From positions 1 to 12,523 of the forward strand of contig MHWM01000028.1 in assembly GCA_001824135.1 (NCBI GenBank): DNA of 12,523 nucleotides, in the 5' to 3' direction. A program made the position numbers and the translations under genes. Below the pieces are notes generated by a model that saw only the letters and a list, made by a program, of their open reading frames with translations, was not told where the DNA came from and ran no database searches. This DNA is from Candidatus Zambryskibacteria bacterium RIFCSPLOWO2_02_FULL_39_14. GTDB taxonomy: Bacteria > Patescibacteriota > Minisyncoccia > Phycocordibacterales > Zambryskibacteraceae. Shown here piece after piece: positions 1-6,809 of this stretch. Each line of letters starts with the position of its first letter. Position 1 is the stretch's first letter.

Positions 1-615
1 AGAGGGAATGAAGATTCTCACGGCGTCAAATCTGTCTGTAACATCTGGGGTTTTTAAGGTTAAATAATCAATATAGCGGCTCGCCATAAATTTATTAATT
101 TTACTCCACCCATCAGGAACATTGCCTCCAGCCCACAACACATAGACATCAGCAGAACCCAAGTTTGGGGTGCCAAGCATTATGAGCTTGTTTACATCTC
201 CTCTATAATCGTCGCTTTGCACATAACGGCGGGCCAAAAGTCCACCCATGCTATGAGCGACGATATTGATCTTGTCGGTCGGAGAATTTTCCAAAGCTCT
301 ATCTATTGTAGGGATAAGATAATCAGTCACTGAGTTTATATTGCTTTGTCTCCAGTCATAGAAAGCAATGAAAAGATTCTCACTCAACTCATAACCAGCA
401 TCTTCCAGAGCGAGTATCATGTTGTCCCAAGTGCGATCAAAAGGAAAGAATGACCAAGCTTCCTGATTGTTTATATTCCTGATAAATAGATCAAAGTTCC
501 AGGAACCAGTAATGCCGGGAACGATAACTACTGGCTCAAGTTCTTCAGTTTGAGCAATTGCGTAAAAAGGAACGAAGATTACTAAACCAATAATCAAACT
601 AAGAAGTTTTTTCAT
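1..615 (-). CDS. Secreted LCAT/lipase-like alpha/beta hydrolase, partial (C-terminus beyond left edge)
   Basis: The frame is open from the ATG at 615 down to base 1, giving 205 residues with no stop, so the gene is cut by the window edge. Residues 1-21 (MKKLLSLIIGLVIFVPFYAIA) form a typical signal peptide, so the enzyme is probably exported or anchored outside the membrane. The mature part starts with a strand ending in VVIVPGITGS (about 29-38), the oxyanion-loop position of lipases. FYDWRQS (85-91) and INIVAHSMGG (116-125) follow; the latter is the nucleophile elbow with Ser122 as candidate catalytic serine. MLGTPNLGS after it is typical of the LCAT/PGAP1-like lipase group. The Asp and His of the triad should lie in the missing part. 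Its ATG overlaps the stop of the upstream membrane-protein gene as ATGA, so the two are probably translationally coupled. Substrate unknown; acyl-ester hydrolysis is inferred from the family. Confidence 0.85.
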   Translation of the reverse strand, partial: MKKLLSLIIGLVIFVPFYAIAQTEELEPVVIVPGITGSWNFDLFIRNINNQEAWSFFPFDRTWDNMILALEDAGYELSENLFIAFYDWRQSNINSVTDYLIPTIDRALENSPTDKINIVAHSMGGLLARRYVQSDDYRGDVNKLIMLGTPNLGSADVYVLWAGGNVPDGWSKINKFMASRYIDYLTLKTPDVTDRFDAVRIFIPS

Positions 616-1094
616 AGACTTTGATGAATTAAAGAGAACCCAAAACCAATCAAATACCCGAATACATAATACGCCCCCCACAACAACAAGCTGGAAACAA
701 GTATGGAGAGTAAGAGATTCAGGATTATGTATTTCCCCAGCTTGATGGCCATAATAATATAAGAAGCTAACAATGGCCACCCAATCAACACTCCAAACAA
801 CATCTGACCACTACCATCAAGCAATGCGGTTGTAAGCCACCAAGAATTCGTGTAGATTCTCTCTAAAATTTCAACGAGACCGAATATTACGCCAAACTGC
901 CAAACAAGATAAATAATCAAAGACGCCAAATAAGCTCCACCAACCCGCCACCAACTCACAGGTAATTTCTTTTTCCATTTTATATATCCAATATGGAAGA
1001 ATGGGTAGAAAACAAGTATGAACGATATGCCGAACACTATCCAACTCACAAAATCTGCAAACGGCGACCCGATGGAGAAATATTGATTTGCCAT
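612..1094 (-). CDS. Four-helix integral membrane protein of unknown function
   Basis: A 160-residue, strongly hydrophobic protein with no family I recognise. Membrane segments are visible at about residues 12-33, 48-75, 88-116 and 119-157. A basic loop (KWKKK, about 39-43) after the first helix suggests that loop is cytoplasmic. There is no obvious catalytic motif; Trp, Tyr and Gly are abundant in the helices. Its stop codon TGA (614-612) overlaps the ATG of the downstream lipase-like gene by four bases, so the two are likely co-expressed and may act together at the envelope. The start at 1094 is supported by a TAGAAT hexamer (1106-1101) ending six bases before the ATG, a leaderless-type promoter also seen at other genes here. 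Confidence 0.75.
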   Translation of the reverse strand: MANQYFSIGSPFADFVSWIVFGISFILVFYPFFHIGYIKWKKKLPVSWWRVGGAYLASLIIYLVWQFGVIFGLVEILERIYTNSWWLTTALLDGSGQMLFGVLIGWPLLASYIIMAIKLGKYIILNLLLSILVSSLLLWGAYYVFGYLIGFGFSLIHQSL

Positions 1095-1100
1095 CCTTAT

Positions 1101-1106
1101 ATTCTA
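1101..1106 (-). promoter_or_regulatory. Predicted -10 box (TAGAAT), leaderless-type
   Basis: On the minus strand TAGAAT ends six bases before the ATG at 1094. Normal -10 to start-site spacing would put the first transcribed base at or next to the A of the ATG. No convincing -35 is visible. Confidence 0.45.
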
Positions 1107-1166
1107 ACCCAAAAAAGACTTTCGTTACCGGCTGATATATGTAATGCAGAAGTAATTCGATAACGT

Positions 1167-1271
1167 ATGGGTAAATTTGAAGTCGACCAGACCTCGGTGA
1201 TTATTGAAAACAAGGCCTTGGCGAATGTGCAGAGGTCGTTGTTTGAGATTGCGTGGGAAACTCTTAAATAA
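1167..1271 (+). pseudogene. 34-codon ORF, probable C-terminal remnant of a lost gene
   Basis: ATG at 1167 to TAA at 1269-1271 encodes 34 residues that start MGKFEVDQTSVIIENK and end LFEIAWETLK. The frame is closed by a TAA (1161-1163) just upstream, and there is no promoter or ribosome site. The composition is protein-like, an alternating strand followed by an amphipathic helix. It resembles, from memory only, the extreme C-terminus of TrmB-like helix-turn-helix regulators common in CPR genomes, where a strand with an I-I-E-N/D pattern leads into a final helix ending in F-E-x-A-W. It overlaps the 3' end of the HIT gene by eight bases in convergent orientation. I infer a gene tail left after a deletion; a genuine micropeptide is the alternative. 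Confidence 0.35.
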
Positions 1272-1659
1272 ATTTTCTTATTTTCTCCGCGTTGTCGGCG
1301 AAATCTTTGGGATTGCCGGATATTTTTGGATCAGGAAAGACCCAGATGTGGGCGTGCTCTACTTCGTCGCCGATGATTTTTGAAAGAATGAAGTCGGTGT
1401 TGAAAGCTTTCTGTTGGGCGAGCGCCACTTTCTTTACTACCTCAAAAAGTTCTCCGATATTTGGTTCGCCCGCCTTAGCTTCAGCGGCGGCGGGAATGTC
1501 CCAGACCCATCTGAAATGTTTTCTTGGGATTACTTGTGTGTGGCCGGGTGATCGTGGATTGATGTCTAAAAATGCCAAAAAATCATCATCTTCATATACT
1601 TTATATGCAGGAATTTCTCCTCTAACTATTTTACAAAAGATGCAATTAGAATCAGTCAT
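1264..1659 (-). CDS. HIT-family (histidine triad) nucleotide-binding protein with altered triad
   Basis: A 131-residue cytosolic protein of the HIT superfamily, whose members hydrolyse or transfer nucleoside monophosphates (AMP-lysine, ApnA and similar). The N-terminal CIFCKIVRGEIPAYKVYED is the family signature, with Cys6 and Cys9 as likely zinc ligands. LDINPRSPGHTQVIPRKH (31-48) is the central strand-loop. The C-terminal triad reads HAHIWV: His102 and His104 (the nucleophile position) are present, but the third His position is Trp106. Residues 54-70 form an unusually Ala/Glu-rich insertion. The gene begins one base after the stop of the lamin-tail-like gene, so the two form an operon. GAGAAAG about nine bases before the ATG is a weak ribosome site. 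Substrate is not predictable. Confidence 0.93.
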   Translation of the reverse strand: MTDSNCIFCKIVRGEIPAYKVYEDDDFLAFLDINPRSPGHTQVIPRKHFRWVWDIPAAAEAKAGEPNIGELFEVVKKVALAQQKAFNTDFILSKIIGDEVEHAHIWVFPDPKISGNPKDFADNAEKIRKFI

Positions 1660-1660
1660 G

Positions 1661-2578
1661 TTAATAAGCTTTCTCTATTACTAGACGACCTAATTGGTCA
1701 AAAAGTTTTATAATCTCGTATTCTTTGGCCCACATCTCCCAACCTTTATTAAGAAATATTCGCCATGTTTTACTTGAGAAATTAGGATCATTGACGTGGT
1801 TAGCAATGCAAGAGTTGTAATTGAAATGGTTTTTAATAAAAGCTACGCATGAACTGGATAGCAATTTACCATCGACACAATTACTACAGATATTTCCTTC
1901 TGAATCCCGAGTATCAAACTTTGGTGTATGGCAGGATGACATTTTCTCTATGAATTTTCGGCATTCTGTATCAAGTGAAGTCACTCCGATTTCATTGGCT
2001 GGTCTGGGGCAATTGTGAGTAAGAGCGGGGGTAAATTTGTATTCAGGCAAGTTTTCTATATAACCACTACAAATATTTTCTTTGAAACTGACAATCTTAT
2101 ATGGCAGTTGTGATCCAATATTTCCAGTTGTAATGATAGCTTTCTCGCCCGGTTTCAGCACTACATTCTGAAAATTATTAAAGCCAGTAGGTGAGATAAA
2201 AAGAGTAGCTTTAGGAATGATTGCTATATCTGCGGCGAAGTATCGTAAAGAACCGTTGAGATCATAAGCTCGCTGATCTTTACCATTTATGAGTTGCCAG
2301 TTAGTAATATCTATATTTTCTCTGCCTCTGTTATTTATAGTTATGTATTCTTCATAAGACTGTTTGGCATAAGATGCATTGCCAGTACTGATGGAGATAT
2401 TTTTTGCATATAGTGAATCAGGTTTTACCGTACCGCCTGTATTGCTTTGACTGGAATTTGAATTTTTATTTCCAGAGAAGAAATTACTTGTAGAGTCGGA
2501 GGATCCTTTAGGCAAGAAAAATACTATAGCTATAAGCACTATCAAGATAATTACTCCTTCTGTATTGCTGTTTTGCAT
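1661..2578 (-). CDS. Membrane-anchored lamin-tail-like (LTD) protein with Cys-rich segment
   Basis: A 305-residue surface protein. Residues 8-23 form a single N-terminal membrane anchor, followed by a Ser/Asn/Gly-rich, low-complexity linker (about 25-53). Residues 57-160 contain a beta-rich domain with the pattern of lamin-tail-like domains: YEEYITINNRGRENIDITNW, then FISPTGFNN and VVLKPGEKAIITTG. A segment with eight cysteines follows (170, 190, 206, 216, 231, 234, 244, 257), an even number that fits disulphides outside the membrane. The C-terminus (about 272-305) has WRIFLNKGWEMWAKEYEIIKLF and a final strand, which looks like a further LTD-type strand block. Such proteins are common in CPR genomes, but their role is unknown; surface attachment is an inference. 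It is the first gene of the operon with the HIT gene. A possible -10 (TAAGAT) ends six bases before the ATG. Confidence 0.8.
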   Translation of the reverse strand: MQNSNTEGVIILIVLIAIVFFLPKGSSDSTSNFFSGNKNSNSSQSNTGGTVKPDSLYAKNISISTGNASYAKQSYEEYITINNRGRENIDITNWQLINGKDQRAYDLNGSLRYFAADIAIIPKATLFISPTGFNNFQNVVLKPGEKAIITTGNIGSQLPYKIVSFKENICSGYIENLPEYKFTPALTHNCPRPANEIGVTSLDTECRKFIEKMSSCHTPKFDTRDSEGNICSNCVDGKLLSSSCVAFIKNHFNYNSCIANHVNDPNFSSKTWRIFLNKGWEMWAKEYEIIKLFDQLGRLVIEKAY

Positions 2579-2584
2579 AATCTT

Positions 2585-2590
2585 ATCTTA
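2585..2590 (-). promoter_or_regulatory. Possible -10 box (TAAGAT) for the LTD-HIT operon
   Basis: TAAGAT on the minus strand ends six bases before the ATG at 2578, matching TATAAT at four of six positions including the key second A and last T. An alternative, TATATT (2595-2590), would leave a leader of about five bases. Confidence 0.3.
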
Positions 2591-2609
2591 ATATAAGCTC
2601 TACATCTTG

Positions 2610-2615
2610 TATAAT
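2610..2615 (+). promoter_or_regulatory. Consensus -10 box (TATAAT) of the recJ operon, leaderless-type
   Basis: A perfect TATAAT ends six bases before the ATG at 2622. The predicted transcription start therefore coincides with the start codon. This decides the recJ start: the upstream in-frame TTG (2607) would begin before the -10 box and cannot be on the transcript. The -35 region is weak. Confidence 0.6.
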
Positions 2616-2621
2616 AACTCA

Positions 2622-4268
2622 ATGCACTTCCCAGAATTGTTTGAAACTCTACTTAAAGAACGTGGTATCGTGCCAGAGGAGAGAGAAGCCTTTTTAAGTC
2701 CAGATTACAACAAACTACATAATCCTCTGCTTTTACCTGATATGTCTAAAGCTAGCGACAGGGTGATAAAGGCTATTAAAAATAATGAACACATTGTGGT
2801 TTTCTCTGATTATGATGCCGATGGCATACCGGGAGCAGTGGTGCTCTCTGATTTCTTCAGGCGAGCAGGGTATGAAAACATCTCATTTTATATTCCTCAC
2901 CGGCATGACGAAGGTTTCGGCCTCAATCTGGATGCAATAGATGAGTGTAGTAATCGTGGGTCCAAACTTATTATTACTGTTGACTGCGGGGTTGCGGATC
3001 TAGATGAAGTGGCATTTGCTAATGAAAAAGGTATTGATGTCATTATTACTGACCATCATGCACCACCGAAAGTTTTACCAGATGCCTATGCGATAGTAAA
3101 TCCAAATCTTGAAGATTCCACCTATCCTTTTAAAGAACTTTGCGGTTCAGCAGTAGTGTTTAAGCTGGTGCAAGCAATTCTTGCTAAAGAATCTTTCGGT
3201 ATTAAGCTCGGCATGGAGAAATGGTCTTTAGATATGGTTGGTATTGCCACGCTTTCTGACATGGTGCCGCTTGTCGGAGAAAATAGAATTTTTTCACACT
3301 TTGGACTTGATGTTTTTCGCAAATCTCCGCGACCGGGACTTTCAGCGCTTTCAAAAAAACTTAATTTTGACCGCCGAAACGTCTGTGAGGACGACATTAC
3401 CTTCATGATTACTCCGCGCATTAACGCTGCTTCACGTATGGGTGTGCCCGAAGATGCTTTTAAATTACTTTCGACTACTGATCCGAGTGAGGCAGAAATA
3501 CTGGCTCTCCATTTGGAGAAAATAAATAATGAACGTAAGGGTGTGGTGGCAAGTATTGTGAAAGATGCCAAAGCTCATTTGATTAAAAGAGAAAATATTG
3601 GGGATGTTGTCGTGATAGGTAATCCAGAGTGGCGTCCGGCTATTTTGGGTTTGGTGGCCAATTCATTAGTGGAAGAGCATTTGAAACCAGTTTTTGTTTG
3701 GGGCAGAGACGGAGATGGCGTTCTTAAAGGATCTTGTCGTTCATATAATGGATATAATCTCTATACTCTTATGGAATCTGTGGCGGATTCTTTTATAGAA
3801 TTTGGTGGGCATGCTGGAGCAGGTGGTTTTTCTGTCACCCTTGAGAGTCTTACAAATCTTGAAGAAAAACTTTCTCAAGCTCTTAAATTTCTACTAGTAA
3901 ACACCGAGTGTCCACCGGCTGGCGGACACTCGGTATCCTTGAAACTTTCAGATATTGGAGAGAATTTATGGAGTACGATTTCTCAATTTGCTCCGTTTGG
4001 AATGGGTAATGAGAAACCAATTTTCAAGATATTAAAAGTAGAAATAAAATCAGTAAAACAGTTCGGCAAAGAGAGTAATCATTTAGAAGTCATATTCAAT
4101 GAAGGAGATAGAGAGGTAAAAGCCATCTCTTTTTTCTCAAGTCCGGAATCATATTCTTTTCCCCTAACTCCCGGCTTATATATCAACCTTTTCGCTCACC
4201 TAGAAAAGTCTTATTTCCGCAACCGACCCGAACTTCGTTTGCGGATAGTTGATATAATGCAGGTATGA
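2622..4268 (+). CDS. recJ: Single-stranded-DNA 5'-3' exonuclease RecJ (DHH/DHHA1 family)
   Basis: 548 residues from the ATG at 2622. RecJ degrades single-stranded DNA 5' to 3' in recombination and repair, using Mn/Mg ions. The DHH domain shows VVFSDYDADG (59-68; Asp63, Asp65, Asp67), ITVDCGV (Asp121) and ITDHHAP (DHH at 144-146), followed by DMVPL and NERKG. The DHHA1 part has NPEWRPAILGLVANSLVEE and FGGHAGAGG, the GGH motif. An OB-fold-like region and a C-terminal tail complete the family layout. An 11-bp inverted repeat (3903-3934) sits in frame at about residues 428-438 between DHHA1 and the OB part and encodes TECPPAGGHSV; it looks inserted. The stop TGA overlaps the rnhA ATG by four bases. 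It is the first gene of recJ-rnhA-comEC, which points to single-strand processing during DNA uptake or repair. Confidence 0.95.
   Translation: MHFPELFETLLKERGIVPEEREAFLSPDYNKLHNPLLLPDMSKASDRVIKAIKNNEHIVVFSDYDADGIPGAVVLSDFFRRAGYENISFYIPHRHDEGFGLNLDAIDECSNRGSKLIITVDCGVADLDEVAFANEKGIDVIITDHHAPPKVLPDAYAIVNPNLEDSTYPFKELCGSAVVFKLVQAILAKESFGIKLGMEKWSLDMVGIATLSDMVPLVGENRIFSHFGLDVFRKSPRPGLSALSKKLNFDRRNVCEDDITFMITPRINAASRMGVPEDAFKLLSTTDPSEAEILALHLEKINNERKGVVASIVKDAKAHLIKRENIGDVVVIGNPEWRPAILGLVANSLVEEHLKPVFVWGRDGDGVLKGSCRSYNGYNLYTLMESVADSFIEFGGHAGAGGFSVTLESLTNLEEKLSQALKFLLVNTECPPAGGHSVSLKLSDIGENLWSTISQFAPFGMGNEKPIFKILKVEIKSVKQFGKESNHLEVIFNEGDREVKAISFFSSPESYSFPLTPGLYINLFAHLEKSYFRNRPELRLRIVDIMQV
3903..3934. 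repeat. In-frame palindromic element inside recJ
   Basis: Left arm ACCGAGTGTCC (3903-3913) and right arm GGACACTCGGT (3924-3934) are exact reverse complements, 11 bp, around a 10-base loop that can pair partly itself. It is translated in frame without a stop and falls between two RecJ domains, as expected for an insertion tolerated in a linker. Confidence 0.75.
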
Positions 4269-4756
4269 TAACAATCTATACAGACGGTTCATCACGGGGT
4301 AATCCCGGACCAGGAGGATGGGGAGTGGTTATATTTAACAATGATCAGGTGATAGAACTTGGTAATAGGGAGGAACATACCACCAATAATCGTATGGAAC
4401 TCAGTGCCGCTATCAATGCTCTAGAATTTTTATCTAAATTAAAAGCTGGAATTAATAAGCTGAAAGTTGTTCTCTACGCTGACTCCGAATATGTCACAAA
4501 AGGGATGACAGAATGGATTGAAGGATGGCAGAAGAAAAATTGGCGTACTGCAGGTAAAAAGCCAGTTTTAAATAAAGATCTCTGGCTTAAGCTCTTAGAA
4601 GCAAGTTCTGGAAAGGAAGTAGAGTGGAAATATGTTGCTGGACATTCGGGACATAGCTGGAACGAGCGTGCAGATATGATTGCTACCAGTTTTGCAGACA
4701 ACGTACCGATAGATTTATACAATGGTCCAAAAAACGGCTATAAACTTATTTTCTAA
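4265..4756 (+). CDS. rnhA: Ribonuclease HI
   Basis: A 163-residue ribonuclease HI, which cuts the RNA strand of RNA/DNA hybrids (R-loops, primers) in the cytoplasm. All key residues are visible: Asp7 in IYTDGSSRGNPGPGGWG, Glu45 in NNRMELSAAI, Asp73 in LYADSEYV, His127 in YVAGHSGHSWNERAD and Asp137 in the same segment. Residues 82-104 (TEWIEGWQKKNWRTAGKKP) form the basic protrusion (handle) found in the E. coli type. It starts inside the recJ stop (ATGA) and its last 35 bases overlap the start of comEC, so translation of the three genes is probably coupled. Length is near the family norm, and the tail beyond residue 145 is slightly long. Confidence 0.95.
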   Translation: MITIYTDGSSRGNPGPGGWGVVIFNNDQVIELGNREEHTTNNRMELSAAINALEFLSKLKAGINKLKVVLYADSEYVTKGMTEWIEGWQKKNWRTAGKKPVLNKDLWLKLLEASSGKEVEWKYVAGHSGHSWNERADMIATSFADNVPIDLYNGPKNGYKLIF

Positions 4757-6245
4757 ATGTGTTTTTGTTTTTATATTTAGTTTTGCTTTCGGTATTCTTG
4801 TGTCATCTTTTATTTTCTTATCTCCAATCTTGAGTGTTTTTGTCATCTTCCTAGGTATGGTTTTGTTTCTTGCTGAGAAAATTCACAAAAGACATGTAGA
4901 GAAAGAGGTTTTGTTTATCTCTCTGGTCTTGTTTTCATTTGGATTCGGCGCTTTGCGTTATTCTATAAAAGATTTTCATGAATCCATTACACCGGATTCT
5001 ATAGGTATTGTGATAAGTGAGCCGGAGCAGAGAGACAACAGCACTCGTTTTATCTTACTTTCAGATAATGGAGAGAAAGTTTTAGTAAATACTGATTTAT
5101 ACAGCGATGTTTCCTATGGTGATCGAGTTAGTGTTGAAGGCAAATTAGAAAAACCGGGAATTATTGAGAGTGGAGACGGTGGAAGACCTTTCGACTACGA
5201 AAAGTATCTTTCTAAAGATGGTATTCATCACATTTTGAGTTTTACTAAAGTAGAAATTGTTTCAAATGGGCATGGTAATCCTATAAAAAACTTTCTCTTC
5301 AAAATAAAACAAAGTTTTGTTTCAAAAACCAAAGAAATTCTGGTGGAACCTTATGCCAGCTTACTTTCCGGTCTATTAGTATCAGGTAAAGACGCTATGC
5401 CAAAAAGTATTCTTGAAGAATTTAGGCGTGCTGGGGTAATCCATATTGTGGTGCTTTCTGGCTACAATGTGACTATCATTGCTGAATTCATGCGTAAGTT
5501 TTTTGAAAATATTTTCTTATTAGTTCGTCTTTCGCCACATTTATCTAATTTCGGTGGCCCTCAAGTAGCATCAGGAGCTTCCATCATCGGTATTATTTTA
5601 TTTGTCCTTATGACTGGAGCTGAAGCCACCATAGTACGTGCTTCACTTATGGTTCTGACTGTCATCGTAGCCAAGATGTTTGGTCGTAACTACTCTGCCC
5701 CTCGCGCTCTTTTGATAGCTGGTTTTATCATGCTTCTTCATAATCCGAAAATTCTAGTTTTTGACCCTTCGTTTCAACTTTCTTTTCTGGCTACTCTTGC
5801 TTTGATTTACGTCGTGCCTATTGTAGAAAAATATTTGAAAGTAGTTCCAGAAAAATGGGGTTTGCGAACTACAGTTTCTACTACTATAGCCACGCAATTG
5901 ACCGTTTTACCGCTTCTGGTGTATTCCGTAGGGGATTTCTCTTTAGTCTCTCTACTAGCCAACATACTTATACTGTTACTCATTCCTTATACTATGTTTA
6001 TAGGTTTTATTGCGACAATTATTGCTTACTTGAACTCTGTTCTGGCTCTACCCTTTACCTATATTGCTTACCTACTTCTAAATTGGATTCTAGGTGTTTC
6101 TAGTGTGTTAGGTAATCTATCTTTCGCTTCTATCTCTGTACCCTCTGTTTCTGTTTGGTTAATTGTTCTGATTTATCTTTTTATGGTTATTTTTATAAAG
6201 CACTGGAGAAGTTCTGTTCCACAGTCTGCCAGTTCAAATTTATGA
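4722..6245 (+). CDS. comEC: ComEC/Rec2-family DNA-uptake channel, membrane part only
   Basis: 507 residues. ComEC forms the inner-membrane channel for incoming single-stranded DNA in natural transformation. Residues 10-80 hold two to three N-terminal helices. Residues 90-180 are a soluble OB-like domain (DUF4131 type) with the signature FDYEKYL (158-163). The competence domain follows with LSGLLVSGKDAMP (215-227), RAGVIHIVVLSGYN (236-249) and GAEATIVRASLM (299-310), then FDPSFQLSFLATLALI and a series of helices to the end. The usual third domain, a C-terminal metallo-beta-lactamase, is missing here and appears as a separate gene at 6810-7667. The start at 4722 lies inside rnhA; no other early start is in frame. 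The 3' end overlaps the convergent sod gene by 53 bases, so the C-terminal tail (SSVPQSASSNL) is encoded antisense to sod. Confidence 0.93.
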   Translation: MVQKTAINLFSKCVFVFIFSFAFGILVSSFIFLSPILSVFVIFLGMVLFLAEKIHKRHVEKEVLFISLVLFSFGFGALRYSIKDFHESITPDSIGIVISEPEQRDNSTRFILLSDNGEKVLVNTDLYSDVSYGDRVSVEGKLEKPGIIESGDGGRPFDYEKYLSKDGIHHILSFTKVEIVSNGHGNPIKNFLFKIKQSFVSKTKEILVEPYASLLSGLLVSGKDAMPKSILEEFRRAGVIHIVVLSGYNVTIIAEFMRKFFENIFLLVRLSPHLSNFGGPQVASGASIIGIILFVLMTGAEATIVRASLMVLTVIVAKMFGRNYSAPRALLIAGFIMLLHNPKILVFDPSFQLSFLATLALIYVVPIVEKYLKVVPEKWGLRTTVSTTIATQLTVLPLLVYSVGDFSLVSLLANILILLLIPYTMFIGFIATIIAYLNSVLALPFTYIAYLLLNWILGVSSVLGNLSFASISVPSVSVWLIVLIYLFMVIFIKHWRSSVPQSASSNL

Positions 6246-6789
6246 AGAAATCTTCAATATAATTTTTCTTTCCACTTGGTTGGTAGTCAGTGACAAAAGA
6301 GTGCTCCCACATGTCTAAAGCGAGAATCGGAGTGACATTGTTTAATTGACCCAGATGTTGCTCATCCACCCAGTAATTTAATAGTCTTTTTGATGATTTG
6401 TCGTAGCCTAATATTGCCCAACCAATACCGCGCGTGAGAGCAATAGATTTAAATCTATTCAGCCACTTATCAAAATTACCCCATTCTCCTTCAATCGATT
6501 TTTTGAACTCACTGTTGACACCGAGTGTCAACGAACCTTTCTCGAAATGTGAAAAATATATTTCATGATTGCGCATACCGTTGAATTCAAATGAAAATCG
6601 GCGCTGAATTTCTCCTAATGCATAAGCGTTTGCCTCTGCGTCTTTGGCATATTCATCAATTTTGGTAAGTATAGTATTGCTATTCTTTACATAACCAGAA
6701 TAGAGTTTCAAATGTTCTTCAATTGTTTTTACAGAAATACCTTTTAACGTTGGGATGTTGAACTTTTGTTCCTCGAATTGTTTATCCAT
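6193..6789 (-). CDS. sodA: Superoxide dismutase, Fe/Mn family
   Basis: 198 residues, cytosolic, converting superoxide to oxygen and hydrogen peroxide. The four metal ligands can be placed at His26 (TIEEHLKLYSGYV), His75 (GMRNHEIYF), Asp159 and His163 (LALDMWEHSFVTDY). The DxWEH signature and ALTRGIGWAILGYD are diagnostic. As in other CPR-type enzymes, the N-terminal helix is EHLKLYSGYV instead of the usual double-His form. Fe or Mn preference cannot be settled by eye, so the symbol is a family label. A perfect 8-bp palindrome (6514-6532) is in frame at about residues 86-92, a variable loop of the family. TATAAT ends six bases before the ATG (leaderless type). It lies between the two parts of ComEC on the other strand, with 53 bases of 3' overlap with comEC. 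Confidence 0.93.
   Translation of the reverse strand: MDKQFEEQKFNIPTLKGISVKTIEEHLKLYSGYVKNSNTILTKIDEYAKDAEANAYALGEIQRRFSFEFNGMRNHEIYFSHFEKGSLTLGVNSEFKKSIEGEWGNFDKWLNRFKSIALTRGIGWAILGYDKSSKRLLNYWVDEQHLGQLNNVTPILALDMWEHSFVTDYQPSGKKNYIEDFFINLNWQTVEQNFSSAL
6514..6532. repeat. In-frame palindrome inside sod
   Basis: GTTGACAC (6514-6521), CGA, GTGTCAAC (6525-6532): a perfect 8-bp stem with a three-base loop. It is translated on the minus strand as SLTLGVN within a variable loop. It shares the 12-mer ACACCGAGTGTC with the recJ palindrome (3901-3912). Confidence 0.65.
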
Positions 6790-6795
6790 GCCTAG

Positions 6796-6803
6796 ATTAT
6801 ACT
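6796..6803. promoter_or_regulatory. Overlapping divergent -10 boxes for sod (-) and the MBL gene (+)
   Basis: On the minus strand TATAAT (6801-6796) ends six bases before the sod ATG (6789). On the plus strand TATACT (6798-6803) ends six bases before the MBL ATG (6810). The two hexamers share four bases, and the whole intergenic space is 20 bp. Both transcripts should be leaderless, and polymerase can engage only one direction at a time. Confidence 0.6.
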
Positions 6804-6809
6804 ATATCT

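Noticed and set aside
2607..2621. Upstream TTG start for recJ (adds five residues)
   Set aside because: It overlaps the perfect TATAAT box; the ATG at 2622 is at the predicted transcription start.
3901..6529. The 12-mer shared by recJ and sod as proof of one repeat family
   Set aside because: A window of this length is expected to contain several shared 12-mers by chance, so it is only supportive; a genome-wide scan is needed.
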